Assembly (NCBI RefSeq): GCF_900111835.1
Contig: NZ_FOJP01000007.1
Location: 62,001-126,000 of the forward strand
From: Metapseudomonas otitidis
Lineage (GTDB): Bacteria; Pseudomonadota; Gammaproteobacteria; Pseudomonadales; Pseudomonadaceae
Reading direction: 5' to 3'
Length of the DNA stretch: 64,000 nucleotides
Numbering within the stretch: position 1 is the stretch's first letter; every line of letters begins with the position of its first letter. This document shows positions 36,660-47,410 of this stretch, piece after piece. The notes beneath the pieces were generated by a model that worked only from the letters and a program-made list of their open reading frames with translations, was not told where the DNA came from and ran no database searches. The translations under genes and the position numbers were made by a program.

Positions 36660-37534
36660 AGGCCGCGCCCGAGGAAGTCCGCCACCCGCTCGGCGGCGGC
36701 GTCCGGGTCTTCCTGCATAAAGCAGTGGCCGCCCTCCACCACCTGGGCGCTGACGTGGCCGTTGAGGGCACAGAGCCGCGCCACCGAACGGGCGACGAAG
36801 GGGTAGCTGGCCTCGCCGTGGAGGATCAGGGTCGGCGTGGCGATGCGTGCCAGCGACGGCCAGAGGCGTTTCGGGCAGGAGCTGAACACCTCCGCCTCGC
36901 GGCTGGGGCGGCACTTCAGCTCGACGCCACCCTCCACCGCCTTGATCGCATGGTCCACGTAGGCCGCCAGGGCATCGTCGCGCCAGCCACGGAAGATGCC
37001 GCGCCCCTGCAGCGCCTTGAACGCTGCATCGCGGTCACTCCACTGGTGGCGTCGGGCCCGGGCGCGCTTGGCCAGGGTGGTGCGCCGGTGCAGGCCGAGC
37101 ACCTCGCTGAAGGCCATCACCCCGATCATCGCCGGGGTGAAGATCACCGGGTCCAGCAGCACCGCACGCTGGAACAGCGCGGGATGGCGGGCCAGCACCA
37201 GGCTGGTGAGCACGCCGCCGAAGCTGTGCCCCAGGGCCAGGCGCGGCACCTCGCCGAAGCGCCCGCGACCGGCCTCGAACGCCTCCACGGCCAGCTCCGC
37301 GTTGCGGTTCCAGCCCAGGAAGCGCCCCCCGTGATCGCTCTCGCCGTGCCCCTGCAGGTCGCACAGCCAGAGGTCGAAGTGCGCCTCCAGGTGCGCCAGC
37401 ATCGGCGCATAGGCGCGGGTGCAGAAGCCGTTGCCGTGCAGGAAGTGCAGCAGCGGCCGGCCGCTGGGCGGGCTGTGCCAGCCACGCAGGGTGAAACCGG
37501 CGGACGTGGAATGGGACCAGGCGATCAACGACAT
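36656..37534 (-). CDS. Alpha/beta-hydrolase
   Basis: A 292-residue alpha/beta-hydrolase. The oxyanion HGNG motif (about 34-37), the nucleophile GHSFGG (about 101-106, Ser103), an Asp after the TLILHGEASYPF strand and the C-terminal His in EGGHCF are all present. In P. aeruginosa the gene at this place has been labelled a PHA-depolymerase-like protein, but no lipid box is seen and the substrate is unknown. It starts 171 bp from the divergent sensor-kinase gene. Confidence 0.85.
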   Translation of the reverse strand: MSLIAWSHSTSAGFTLRGWHSPPSGRPLLHFLHGNGFCTRAYAPMLAHLEAHFDLWLCDLQGHGESDHGGRFLGWNRNAELAVEAFEAGRGRFGEVPRLALGHSFGGVLTSLVLARHPALFQRAVLLDPVIFTPAMIGVMAFSEVLGLHRRTTLAKRARARRHQWSDRDAAFKALQGRGIFRGWRDDALAAYVDHAIKAVEGGVELKCRPSREAEVFSSCPKRLWPSLARIATPTLILHGEASYPFVARSVARLCALNGHVSAQVVEGGHCFMQEDPDAAAERVADFLGRGL

Positions 37535-37705
37535 GGGACAGGCTCGCAACGGGAAGCGCGCAGTGTATCGCCGGATGCCGCCCACCGGCAGCCTGTGGAT
37601 ACCCGTGCCGACCCGCCGGCTCCGGGCTCCAGGGGTTATCCACAGGCCGCCGCCGCCCCGCTCGTGCTATCGTCGCAGCCCCCCTGCACCACCCCGGACC
37701 CGCCC

Positions 37706-39463
37706 GTGCCCAGCCTGTCCCCGCGCATCGTCCCGCTGACCCTGCTGTTCGTCATCGGCCTGCTGCTGTCGATGCACCAGGCTGGGCGCCAGGCCGAGTA
37801 CGCCGCACTGCGCGAGGAAGGCCTCCAGGCCGGCGCCCAGCTCGGCCTCTACCGCAGCGCCCTGAGCACCCTGATCGAGCGCTACCGCGCCCTGCCCGCC
37901 GTGCTGGCCCTGGACCCGGAGCTGCGCCAGGCGCTGCAGGCACCGCTGACCGACGACCTGCAACGGCAGCTCAACCTCAAGCTGGAACGCATCAACGGCG
38001 CCGCCCACTCCTCCACCCTGGAGCTGATGCGCGAAGACGGCCTGGCCATCGCCGCCAGCAACTGGCGCCTGCCCACCAGCTACGTCGGCCACAACTACGG
38101 CTTCCGCCCCTATTTCCTGGAAACCCGCACCCAGGGCACCGGACGCTTCTACGCCGTGGGCGTGGTCAGCGGCATCCCCGGCTACTTCCTCTCCCACGCC
38201 ATCCACGACGATGCCGGGCGCTTCCTCGGCGCCATCGTGGTCAAGCTGGAGTTCCCCGAGCTGGAGCAGCAGTGGCGCGAACGCCCCGACGTGATCCTGG
38301 TGAGCGACGCCAAGGGCATCGTCTTCATCGCCAACCAGCCGGCCTGGCGCTACCGCGAGCTGGCGCCGCTGGACGCAGGGCAGCGTGCCGAGCTGGCAGC
38401 CACCCGGCAGTACGACAAGAAGCCCCTGGTGCCCCTGGAGCACCAGACCCGCGAGGACTTCGGCGAGGGCAGCCGCCTGGTGCGGGTCAACGGCCCGGAC
38501 GGCGAACAGGACTACCTCTGGGAATCCGAGGCGCTGCCCAGCGAGGGCTGGACCCTGCACCTGCTGCACCGCCCCCAGGGCGCCGCCAGCAGCGCCCGCA
38601 CCGCCAGCCTGGCCGCCGGCGGGGTGTGGGCGGCGCTGTTCTTCCTCGGCCTGTTCCTGCAGCAGCGCTGGCGCCTGGCGCGCCTGCGCCAGCAGAGCCG
38701 CGAGGAGCTGGAGCGCCTGGTGGAGCAGCGCACCGCCGACCTGCGCACCGCCCAGGACGGCCTGGTGCAGGCCGCCAAGCTGGCCGCCCTGGGGCAGATG
38801 TCGGCCGCCCTCGCCCACGAGATCAACCAGCCGCTGACCGCCCTGCACATGCACCTGGGCAGCCTGCGCCTGATGCTGGACAACGGGCAGCTGGAACCGG
38901 CGCGCAAGGCCCTCGACCGGCTCGACGAGCTGCTGCGGCGCATGGCCGCCCTCACCGGCCACCTCAAGACCTACGCCCGCCGCACCCCCGGCGGCCTGCG
39001 GGAAACCCTGGAACTCGGCGACGTGGTGGGCAAGGCCCTGCAACTGCTCGCCCCGCGCCTGCGCGACAGCGACGCCCACATCGTCCAGCGCCTGGAGCAG
39101 CCGGCCTGGGTCCAGGGCGACGCCATCCGCCTGGAACAGGTGCTGGTCAACCTGCTGCGCAACGCCCTGGATGCCGTCGACGGCCAGGCTTCGCCAAAGG
39201 TGGAGATCAGCCTGCGACGCGACGGCGAGCACTGGTGCCTGGAGGTCGCCGACAACGGCGGCGGCATCCCCGCCGAGGCCCTGCCCCAGGTCTTCGATCC
39301 CTTCTTCACCACCAAACCGGTGGGCGACGGCCTGGGCCTCGGCCTGGCCGTGTCCTACGCCATCGTCCATGAACTGGGCGGGCGCCTGTCTGCGGAAAAC
39401 CGTGGCCCCGGCGCGGTGTTCCGCCTCAGCCTGCCGGCCAGCCCCCCCGAGGAGCGAGCATGA
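37706..39463 (+). CDS. mifS: Sensor histidine kinase, MifS/DctB-like
   Basis: About 585 residues. N-terminal helix (about 10-27), a periplasmic double-Cache-like sensor (about 30-295), a second helix (about 298-318), a coiled coil, then HisKA with the phospho-acceptor in [10 protein letters not shown] (His near 370) and HATPase with [19 protein letters not shown] and [10 protein letters not shown]. This is the DctB/MifS type that senses dicarboxylates. The start is a guess: GTG 37706 places the first helix correctly, and a longer open frame upstream is antisense to the hydrolase gene. The stop overlaps the regulator start (ATGA). The MifS name rests on the pairing with a sigma-54 activator and the transporter downstream. 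Confidence 0.8.
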   Translation: MPSLSPRIVPLTLLFVIGLLLSMHQAGRQAEYAALREEGLQAGAQLGLYRSALSTLIERYRALPAVLALDPELRQALQAPLTDDLQRQLNLKLERINGAAHSSTLELMREDGLAIAASNWRLPTSYVGHNYGFRPYFLETRTQGTGRFYAVGVVSGIPGYFLSHAIHDDAGRFLGAIVVKLEFPELEQQWRERPDVILVSDAKGIVFIANQPAWRYRELAPLDAGQRAELAATRQYDKKPLVPLEHQTREDFGEGSRLVRVNGPDGEQDYLWESEALPSEGWTLHLLHRPQGAASSARTASLAAGGVWAALFFLGLFLQQRWRLARLRQQSREELERLVEQRTADLRTAQDGLVQAAKLAALGQMSAALAHEINQPLTALHMHLGSLRLMLDNGQLEPARKALDRLDELLRRMAALTGHLKTYARRTPGGLRETLELGDVVGKALQLLAPRLRDSDAHIVQRLEQPAWVQGDAIRLEQVLVNLLRNALDAVDGQASPKVEISLRRDGEHWCLEVADNGGGIPAEALPQVFDPFFTTKPVGDGLGLGLAVSYAIVHELGGRLSAENRGPGAVFRLSLPASPPEERA

Positions 39464-40806
39464 CCTCCCCCCACGTGATCTTCGTCGACGACGAAGCCGC
39501 CATCCGCGAAGCCGTGCGCGAATGGCTGGAACTCTCCGGCTTCGCCGTGCGCCTGTGCGCCAGCGCCGCCGAGTGCCTGCACGCCCTGGAACCGGACTTC
39601 CCCGGCGTGGTGGTCAGCGACCTGCGCATGCCGGGCATGGACGGCCTGGCCCTGCTGGAAGCGGTCCAGGCCCGCGACCGCGACCTGCCCTTCCTGCTGG
39701 TGACCGGCCACGGCGACGTGCCCCAGGCGGTGGAGGCCATGCGCCTGGGCGCCTATGACTTCATCGAGAAGCCCTTCACCCCCGAGCGCCTGCTGGGCAG
39801 CCTCAAGCGCGCGCTGGAGAAGCGCCGCCTGCAGCAGGAGAACCGCCGCCTGCGCCAGCAGGCGGACAGCCGCGCGCAACTGGACGGCCGCCTGCTGGGC
39901 ATCTCCCGGCCCATCCTGCACCTGCGCAAACAGGTGCTGGACCTGGCGCAGACCCCGGTGAACGTCCTGCTGCGGGGCGACACCGGCAGCGGCAAGGAGC
40001 TCGTCGCGCGCTGCCTGCACGACTTCGGCCCGCGCGCGGAACGGCCCTTCGTCGCCCTCAACTGCGCCGCCATCCCCGAGAACCTCTTCGAGAGCGAGCT
40101 GTTCGGCCATGAAAGCGGCGCCTTCACCGGCGCCCAGGGCAAGCGCATCGGCAAGCTGGAGCACGCCAACGGCGGCACCCTGTTCCTCGACGAGATCGAG
40201 AGCATGCCCCTGGCCCAGCAGGTGAAGCTGCTGCGGGTGCTGCAGGAGCAGCAACTGGAGCGCCTGGGCTCCAACCAGAGCATCCGCATCGACGTGCGGG
40301 TGGTGGCCGCCACCAAGCCGGACCTGCGCGACGAAGTACGCGCCGGGCGCTTCCGCGAGGACCTGCTCTACCGCCTGAACGTCGCCGAGCTGCAGCTGCC
40401 GCCGCTGCGGGACCGCCGCGAGGACATCCCCCTGCTGTTCGAACACTTCGCCGCCCTGGCCGGCGAACGCCTGCAGCGCCCGGTGCCGAACCTCACCCCG
40501 GCCGAGCTGGCGCACCTGCTGGCCCACGACTGGCCCGGCAACGTGCGCGAGCTGGGCAACGCCGCCGAGCGCCACGTGCTGGGGCTGGCCGCGCCGCTGG
40601 ACGCTCCCCGCGAGGACAGTGCGCCGTCCCTGGCCGAGCTGATGGAAGCCTACGAGGCGCAATGCCTGCGCCAGGCCCTGGCCCGCAGCAAGGGCGACAT
40701 CAAGGCGGTGATGGCGCTGCTGCAACTGCCGCGCCGCACCCTCAACGAGAAGATGCAACGCCACGGCCTGGCCCGTGGTGACTTCCTCCCCGGCGAAGAC
40801 GACTGA
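39460..40806 (+). CDS. mifR: Sigma-54 response regulator, MifR/DctD-like
   Basis: A 448-residue NtrC-type activator: REC domain with Asp54 and Lys104 (IEKPF), AAA+ domain with Walker A GDTGSGKE (173-180), the sigma-54 contact loop GAFTGA (220-225), and a C-terminal Fis-type helix-turn-helix (LLQLPRRTLNEKMQRHGL). Together with the coupled kinase it should activate an RpoN promoter. A strong match to such a promoter lies 1.6 kb downstream, before the MFS transporter; in P. aeruginosa MifSR is known to control alpha-ketoglutarate transport in this way. Confidence 0.88.
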   Translation: MTSPHVIFVDDEAAIREAVREWLELSGFAVRLCASAAECLHALEPDFPGVVVSDLRMPGMDGLALLEAVQARDRDLPFLLVTGHGDVPQAVEAMRLGAYDFIEKPFTPERLLGSLKRALEKRRLQQENRRLRQQADSRAQLDGRLLGISRPILHLRKQVLDLAQTPVNVLLRGDTGSGKELVARCLHDFGPRAERPFVALNCAAIPENLFESELFGHESGAFTGAQGKRIGKLEHANGGTLFLDEIESMPLAQQVKLLRVLQEQQLERLGSNQSIRIDVRVVAATKPDLRDEVRAGRFREDLLYRLNVAELQLPPLRDRREDIPLLFEHFAALAGERLQRPVPNLTPAELAHLLAHDWPGNVRELGNAAERHVLGLAAPLDAPREDSAPSLAELMEAYEAQCLRQALARSKGDIKAVMALLQLPRRTLNEKMQRHGLARGDFLPGEDD

Positions 40807-40832
40807 GCCATCCACAGGGCCTTCCGGCCCTG

Positions 40833-42226
40833 TGGTCATAAATCCACCTGAATGCCGAAGGCCCCGTCAATCGGGGCCTTCAGCACTGTGGACACAGCTT
40901 TTCAACAGGTTGATACACGCTATCTGGGGACAGCTCCCAGGCGGAGCTTTTCCACACTCCGCACCCCCTTCACTCCGCAAAATCCCTTGTATGGCGTGGC
41001 CTTGCGAAAAACATGATCAGTAAATGCACAGTTTGCTCCGTGCCGCGCCCGACACGGCCTGTGTACAACTGAAAACAGTTTATCCACAGATTTTTCCCCT
41101 TTAAGCGAGGACAATTGTGGACAGTACCGCCAGCGCGTCGCTCGCTGTGTGCATCCAATCGTCCTCGCGCCCCTGGTCAAAACGCGATCAGATCGATGAA
41201 AGCCTTATGAATAAAGGCCTGAAAGCAATTGAGCACAGCTTATCAACAGGCTGTTCCACCTGATCTGGGGACTGTTGATAGCGTGATGAACAGGCAAACA
41301 CCACCGCTGCGTGCGGTGCGCCCGGGCCATCGCTCAGAATTCGTACAAACCCTTGGAGGCCTTGCAATCCCTGGTCTTCAGAGAGGTACAGACAGCTTGT
41401 ACACAGGCCCTTCCACCGTTATTGGGGACGGTGTGGATAGCAGGGAGAACGCCCCTTCTGACAGGCCGACTGCCGCTCCGGCCCGGCCTGTACGGCACAC
41501 GCCAGATGCCGGCCAGCAAGGGCTCAATTAATGATCAATCGGCTGAACAGCCCGCCAGCCGTGGGTAGCAGACAGGTGCGTACAGTTTTTCCACAGGGTC
41601 TTCCCCGGATACTGGGGGCAATGTGGACAGCGAGGCCACCGGCGCAGGGCCTTTTCCACACGACTGGAGAGCCCGCGCATCGATCAAAAAATAATCTAAA
41701 CGCCAAAAGCCCCGCCAAATCAGGCCTCCGACGGTCTGGCTACAGCTTGTCCACAGGCTCATCCCCGGCGTTTGGGGACAGGTGGGGATCATGCAGCGGT
41801 TTTGTCCACAGTTCACAGCCGCGGAAAACCGGCGCATGGCAGGGCCCAGCTACTGATCAGAATCTGTACGAACGTCTGAAAGGCCCATCGATACTGGGCT
41901 TTGTCGATCTATCCACAGCTTGGGCACAGTACCGTCCACGGGAATTGGGGACGATACCCAACAGGCCGTATCCGCTAACTTATCCCGTTGGACATTAAGT
42001 GATCAAACCTCCACAGGCAGCGTGCAGCCTGGCCTCTGGCGTGGTGGCTACAGCTTTTCCACAGGCTAATCCAAGCCATTTGGGGACAGTCGCCCACAGG
42101 GCGGACGCCCATCCACAGGCCCTGCCCTGTGCAAATCCTGATCGAATGCCTAAAAGCCACGGAAGACGGGGTATACGGGAAGCTGCCCACAGCTTGTCCA
42201 CGCTGTGCTCCACCGGAATCGGGGAT
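40833..42226. repeat. Nine-unit array of DnaA-box-like modules
   Basis: This gene-free segment holds nine diverged but rigid modules. Each has (A) a box TGATCA or close variant, (B) ACAGCTTNTCCACAGG or close variant, (C) GGGGAC or close variant. Box A starts: 40833, 41014, 41185, 41331, 41532, 41681, 41854, 42000, 42139. Box B starts: 40894, 41075, 41235, 41392, 41582, 41742, 41915, 42050, 42189. Box C starts: 40926, 41107, 41267, 41424, 41614, 41774, 41947, 42082, 42221. A-to-B is 61 or 50 bp (61,61,50,61,50,61,61,50,50), exactly one helical turn apart; B-to-C is always 32 bp. Box B contains DnaA-box-like 9-mers (TTATCCACA, TTTTCCACA, TTGTCCACA, TTATCAACA). Units 2-5 end with an inverted box (TGTGGACAG, TGTGGATAG or TGTTGATAG). 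Several A-B spacers can form a hairpin built on AAGGCC/GGCCTT. Unit period is 135-190 bp. No coding frame is credible across it. Confidence 0.9.
40857..40881. terminator. Hairpin after mifR-like gene, inside repeat unit 1
   Basis: GAAGGCCCC / GGGGCCTTC with a 7-base loop. A second stem, CCACAGGGCC / GGCCCTGTGG, lies just before it at 40812-40835. Neither has a U-tract. The first also occupies the spacer position where units 3 and 7 carry hairpins, so it may belong to the array rather than to transcription termination. Confidence 0.5.
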
Positions 42227-42412
42227 GAACACCTGCCCCTGGCGCTTCCCATGTGCGGCGCGGTGCCCGGAAGCCATGCCGAAGGCATGCGCACACCAGC
42301 ACCGGGCACTCGGCAAGAACCCGCTCATGGCCCGTTCCGGCATCGGCGGGATTCCGCGCAGCGATGCCCCTCCATCGAGCCGAAACCCAGCAACGGCGCG
42401 GCCTCCGGTGCC

Positions 42413-42428
42413 TGGCACAGGTCCTGCT
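42413..42428 (+). promoter_or_regulatory. Sigma-54 promoter of the dicarboxylate transporter
   Basis: TGGCACAGGTCCTGCT: the -24 TGGCAC and -12 TGCT elements have GG and GC exactly 12 bp apart, as required. It lies 61 bp before ATG 42490. The upstream MifR-like activator is the obvious partner. Confidence 0.85.
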
Positions 42429-42489
42429 ATGGCGCCTGTCCAAGCCCGGCCAGTCCGTGCACACAACAACAACGACTCGAGGAACCACG

Positions 42490-43797
42490 ATGGAAAGCTC
42501 CAGCACCCTGACTGCCTCAGCAGCAACCCGCACCACATCCCAGCGCATCAAGTCGATCTTCAGCGGCTCGGTGGGCAACCTGGTGGAGTGGTACGACTGG
42601 TACGTCTACGCCGCCTTCTCGCTGTACTTCGCCAAGGCCTTCTTCCCCCAGGGCGACCTGACCGCCCAGCTGCTGAACACCGCCGCGATCTTCGCCGTGG
42701 GCTTCCTGATGCGCCCCATCGGCGGCTGGCTGATGGGCATCTACGCCGACCGCAAGGGCCGCAAGGCTGCCCTGCTGGCCTCGGTGCTGCTGATGTGCTT
42801 CGGCTCGCTGATCATCGCCCTGACCCCCAGCTACGAGAGCATCGGCATCGCCGCGCCCATCCTGCTGGTGATCGCCCGCCTGCTGCAGGGCCTCTCGGTG
42901 GGTGGTGAATACGGCACCTCCGCCACCTACCTGTCGGAGATGGCCACCAAGGAACAGCGCGGCTTCTACTCCAGCTTCCAGTACGTGACGCTGATCTCCG
43001 GCCAGCTCATCGCCCTGGCGGTGCTGATCGTGCTGCAGCAGACCCTGACCACCGAGCAGCTGGACAGCTGGGGCTGGCGCGTACCCTTCTTCATCGGCGC
43101 GGCCTGCGCCGTGGTGGCGATGTTCCTGCGTCGCGGCATGGAGGAGACCGACTCCTTCACCCAGAAGAAGGACAAGCCCAAGGAAAGCCTGCTGCGCACT
43201 CTGATGCGCCACCCCAAGGAAGTGCTGACCGTGGTCGGCCTGACCATGGGCGGGACCCTGGCCTTCTACACCTACACCACCTACATGCAGAAGTACCTGG
43301 TCAACACCGTGGGCATGAGCAAGGACGACTCGACCATGATCTCGGCCGCCACGCTGTTCCTGTTCATGCTGCTGCAGCCCATCGTCGGCGCGCTCTCGGA
43401 CAAGATCGGCCGGCGCCCGATCCTGATCGCCTTCGGCGTGCTGGGCACCCTGTTCACCTACCCGATCCTCAGCACCCTGCACACCATCGAGACCTGGTGG
43501 GGCGCGTTCTTCCTGATCATGGCGGCGCTGGTGATCGTCAGCGGCTACACCTCGATCAACGCCGTGGTGAAGGCCGAGCTGTTCCCCACCGAGATCCGCG
43601 CCCTGGGCGTGGGCCTGCCCTACGCGCTGACCGTGTCCATCTTCGGCGGCACCGCCGAGTACATCGCGCTGTGGTTCAAGAGCATCGGCATGGAGAGCGG
43701 CTTCTACTGGTACGTGACCGCCTGCATCGCCTGCTCGCTGATGGTGTACCTGTTCATGAAGGACACCCGCACCCACTCGCGCATGAACGACGACTGA
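42490..43797 (+). CDS. MFS dicarboxylate (alpha-ketoglutarate-type) transporter
   Basis: A 435-residue MHS-family symporter with 12 helices. GNLVEWYDWYVYAAFSLYFAKAFFP (about 25-50), the loop motif YADRKGRKAAL (about 85) and RLLQGLSVGGEYGTSATYLSE (about 130-150) match KgtP-type proteins and the P. aeruginosa MifR-regulated alpha-ketoglutarate transporter. ATG 42490 is chosen: it follows AGGAACC and precedes the conserved Ser/Thr-rich N-terminus; the longer open frame crosses the promoter. A terminator follows. Confidence 0.9.
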   Translation: MESSSTLTASAATRTTSQRIKSIFSGSVGNLVEWYDWYVYAAFSLYFAKAFFPQGDLTAQLLNTAAIFAVGFLMRPIGGWLMGIYADRKGRKAALLASVLLMCFGSLIIALTPSYESIGIAAPILLVIARLLQGLSVGGEYGTSATYLSEMATKEQRGFYSSFQYVTLISGQLIALAVLIVLQQTLTTEQLDSWGWRVPFFIGAACAVVAMFLRRGMEETDSFTQKKDKPKESLLRTLMRHPKEVLTVVGLTMGGTLAFYTYTTYMQKYLVNTVGMSKDDSTMISAATLFLFMLLQPIVGALSDKIGRRPILIAFGVLGTLFTYPILSTLHTIETWWGAFFLIMAALVIVSGYTSINAVVKAELFPTEIRALGVGLPYALTVSIFGGTAEYIALWFKSIGMESGFYWYVTACIACSLMVYLFMKDTRTHSRMNDD

Positions 43798-43854
43798 TTC
43801 CCTTGGGCCGCCCTGGCCCTGGCTGCGGTTTGCCGTAGCCGTTTTATTCCGCAG

Positions 43855-43877
43855 ACGGGCCCGCAAGGGCCCGTTTT
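43855..43877 (+). terminator. Terminator after MFS transporter
   Basis: ACGGGCCC / GGGCCCGT with a GCAA loop followed by TTTTCGTTT, 58 bp after the stop. Confidence 0.85.
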
Positions 43878-43941
43878 CGTTTCTGTACGCCTCGCGCTCT
43901 GTATCCAGGCGCCCAGCTCCCTCCCGAGTACTGGAGAGGCA

Positions 43942-44919
43942 TCACTCCCGCAACCGACAGGCCTCAAGCCCCGCCGAGAGGACGGCCGCCTCCTGCGGCT
44001 CGCTGAAGATCAGCTCCAGCCGCGAATCCCGCCGCCACTCACTGGGGCGCCAGTGCAGCGGGGCGCCGTCCAGGGCGTTGGCCGAGACCCAGCCTTGCGC
44101 GCTGTGGATAACCAGCTTGGCGCGGCGCCAGTCCAGGCCCTGGAGCCAGGCGGCCAGGTGCTCCGGGTCGAAGCGTTGGGACGGGTGCCAGCGCCAGCCG
44201 ATGCTCCAACCCTCCCCCTGGCCACCCGCCTGGCAGAGGGGTCGGGTGGGGTCTGTCCACAGGGTCGGCAAAGACGGCGGGGCACTGGGCAGCGCGAGGT
44301 TATCCACAGCCGCGCCGACGCGCGCCGCCAGGCCGGGCAGGCGTTCCAGCGGCAGCTGGCCCTGCTGGGTCCAGCACTGGGGTACCGCCGGCAGGGCCTG
44401 GGCGATGCGCTGGCGAACGTCGGCTTGCAGGCCCTCGGCCTTGTTCAGCACCAGCAGCCCGGCACCTTCCAGTGCCGCCTGCTGGCTGGCGGGCAGCGGC
44501 TCGCCCCGGGCCAGGGCCTGGGCATCCAGCACCACCAGGGTGGGCTGCAGGGCCAGCACCTCGGTCCAGGGCGCCGCAACGAGCTGCCGACGCAACTCAG
44601 CGGGATGGCCCAGCCCGGACGGTTCGATGAACAGCCGGTCCGGCCGCGCCTTGCGCAGCAGGCGCCCGAGCCCGACCTGGAAGGGCGCGCCGTTGACGCA
44701 GCAGAGGCAGCCGCCGGCCACCTCGGCCAGGCTGATGCCGTCCTCGCCGGTTTCCAGCAGCGCGGCATCCAGGCCGACCTGGCCGAATTCGTTGATAAGC
44801 ACCGCCCAGCGTTCGCCCACGGGGCGTTGGGCCAGCAGGTGGCGGATCAGGCTGGTCTTGCCGGCACCGAGAGGGCCGGCCACCAGGTGGGTGGGGATGT
44901 GGGTCAGCATGGAGGCCAT
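43942..44919 (-). CDS. COG0523 (CobW-type) metal GTPase
   Basis: A 325-residue G3E GTPase. Walker A is GPLGAGKTS (15-23), the metal site is CLCC (71-74) in the switch region, Walker B is IEPSG, and the guanine site is NKAE. A CobW C-terminal domain follows (about 240-325). COG0523 proteins near zigA/dksA2/folE2 supply zinc to target proteins in starvation. No Zur box was found directly before this gene. Two TTATCCACA motifs fall inside the coding sequence. Confidence 0.88.
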   Translation of the reverse strand: MASMLTHIPTHLVAGPLGAGKTSLIRHLLAQRPVGERWAVLINEFGQVGLDAALLETGEDGISLAEVAGGCLCCVNGAPFQVGLGRLLRKARPDRLFIEPSGLGHPAELRRQLVAAPWTEVLALQPTLVVLDAQALARGEPLPASQQAALEGAGLLVLNKAEGLQADVRQRIAQALPAVPQCWTQQGQLPLERLPGLAARVGAAVDNLALPSAPPSLPTLWTDPTRPLCQAGGQGEGWSIGWRWHPSQRFDPEHLAAWLQGLDWRRAKLVIHSAQGWVSANALDGAPLHWRPSEWRRDSRLELIFSEPQEAAVLSAGLEACRLRE

Positions 44920-44992
44920 GGTGCGGTGTCACAGTCTGTGAATAAAGGGCCGTGATAAAGTCGCGCATCTCAACGATCTTGGTCGGTGCTTC

Positions 44993-45379
44993 ATGCGTGT
45001 GTTCCTGCTGCCCCTGCTGCTGCTCGCCTCGTCCCAGGCCCTGGCGGAAGCCTGCATTGTCCACAGCCAGAGCGACCGGCTGGACGTGAAGGTCTGCCAG
45101 GCCAACCGCAGCATTCCCTCCCAGTTGTTCCGCGACGGCTTCTGCAAGCCGGAGATGCCGGGCCAGAAGGTGGAGGTGAGCTACGCCGAGCAGTGCCCCG
45201 AAGGGGCCTTCGGCGTCTGCCGCAACAGCCAGGTCAGCAACATCGCCTACCGCCAGGACCTCTACTACTACGGCGTCGCCAGCGACGCGCGCTACCTCAA
45301 GCCGTTCTGCGAGGGCCAGGGCAAAGGCACCTGGGAAAGCCCGTCGTCATCAGCCGGTAACAGCCAGGCGGTGAAATAG
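44993..45379 (+). CDS. Small secreted Cys-containing hypothetical protein
   Basis: A 128-residue protein with a signal peptide (1-18, ALA/EAC). The mature part has seven Cys (EACIVHS, VKVCQAN, GFCKPEM, EQCPEG, GVCRNS, PFCEGQ), compatible with disulphides in the periplasm. Homologues occur in Pseudomonas, but I recognise no domain. It is divergent from the COG0523 GTPase (73 bp gap), so it may share its metal-related regulation. Confidence 0.7.
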   Translation: MRVFLLPLLLLASSQALAEACIVHSQSDRLDVKVCQANRSIPSQLFRDGFCKPEMPGQKVEVSYAEQCPEGAFGVCRNSQVSNIAYRQDLYYYGVASDARYLKPFCEGQGKGTWESPSSSAGNSQAVK

Positions 45380-45430
45380 CCTCGGGTACCTCGCTCATGC
45401 CGGCCCAGCCGGCAGGGCCTCGGTGATGCA

Positions 45431-45457
45431 GGGCCACCTTCGGGTGGCCCTTTTTTT
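45431..45457 (+). terminator. Terminator after the small secreted protein gene
   Basis: GGGCCACC / GGTGGCCC with a TTCG loop and seven T residues, 52 bp after the stop. Confidence 0.93.
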
Positions 45458-45528
45458 GACCTGTGGATAAGCACCGGCCGACCCGGCACCTGCCGCCCCA
45501 CCCCATCGAGCACAACCACACCTGCCGC

Positions 45529-46172
45529 TCAGGCCAACCAATCCAGCGTCAGCAGCAAGCGCGCCTCGCCCGGAAGGACGTCCGGCGACCTGTGGATAAC
45601 CCCTCGCCCCTCATTGCCCAGCCACTTCTCGCCCTTGAACAAGGCCACATGGCCGGCCGCCAGGGTCTGCCCGGCGGGTACGGCTGCGGGCTCGGCGGCG
45701 GGGTCGCCCAGGCGGCTGCGGGGCATCTGGCCTTCCTGCAGCCAGTGGCTGCCGGCCCCGGCGTAGGTGGTGATCAGCCGCAGGGGCACGTGGTCGACGT
45801 GGTAGCGCGGGCACATGGCGCGGTCCAGGCGCCGCAGGCGCAGGCCGATGCGCCGGGCATCCAGCAGGCAGGCGAAGGCGCGCACCAGCCAGGCCACGTC
45901 GGCGAGGAAGCCGGCATGGCCGTCGATGTCGGCGAAGCGCCGGGCCAGGTTGCTCAGGTCGAGGGGCGCCTCCGGGTCCGGCAGCTCCAGGGTCAGGGAC
46001 TCGCTCAAGGGTTCCCCGAGCCCCAGCAGGCAGCGGGCGTAGTCGCTGATGTGCAGGGGCAGCTGGCGCTCCCAGACGGCGAGGTTGACCTCGTCCCGCA
46101 GGGCTTCGCCCAGCACCGCCGGGTTGTCGCCGATGGCCGCACGGGGCGGCGGGCGCAGGGCCAGGGCTTCCA

Positions 46173-46173
<1 letters not shown>
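45529..46173 (-). CDS. DUF1826 family protein
   Basis: A 214-residue soluble protein. The segments CPRYHVDHVPLRLITTYAGAGSHWL (about 121-145) and HVALFKGEKW (about 177) with three conserved His fit the DUF1826 family, which is usually encoded with zinc-responsive COG0523 genes. The start overlaps the zigA stop by one base, so translation is coupled. A metal-related role is inferred from context; no reaction is known. Confidence 0.82.
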
Positions 46174-47378
<1,205 letters not shown>

Positions 47379-47410
47379 GGCGGAATCCTCTTCAGGGCAC
47401 GGTTATGAGT

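Noticed and set aside
36539-37705. Long N-terminal extension of the MifS-like kinase
   Set aside because: The extension is antisense to the alpha/beta-hydrolase gene and lacks any domain; the kinase starts well with its first membrane helix at 37706.
41531-41998. Open frame of about 155 codons inside the repeat array
   Set aside because: It crosses three repeat modules, has no ribosome site and no family-like composition; the module spacing is not a multiple of three.
40833-42226. CRISPR array or plasmid-type iterons
   Set aside because: Units are not near-identical repeats with unique spacers: only short boxes are conserved while spacing is fixed, there are no cas or rep genes, and the period varies from 135 to 190 bp.
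40807-42489. Chromosomal origin oriC
   Set aside because: Pseudomonas oriC regions lie beside dnaA/rpmH or gidA-type genes, none of which are here, and there is no AT-rich unwinding segment.
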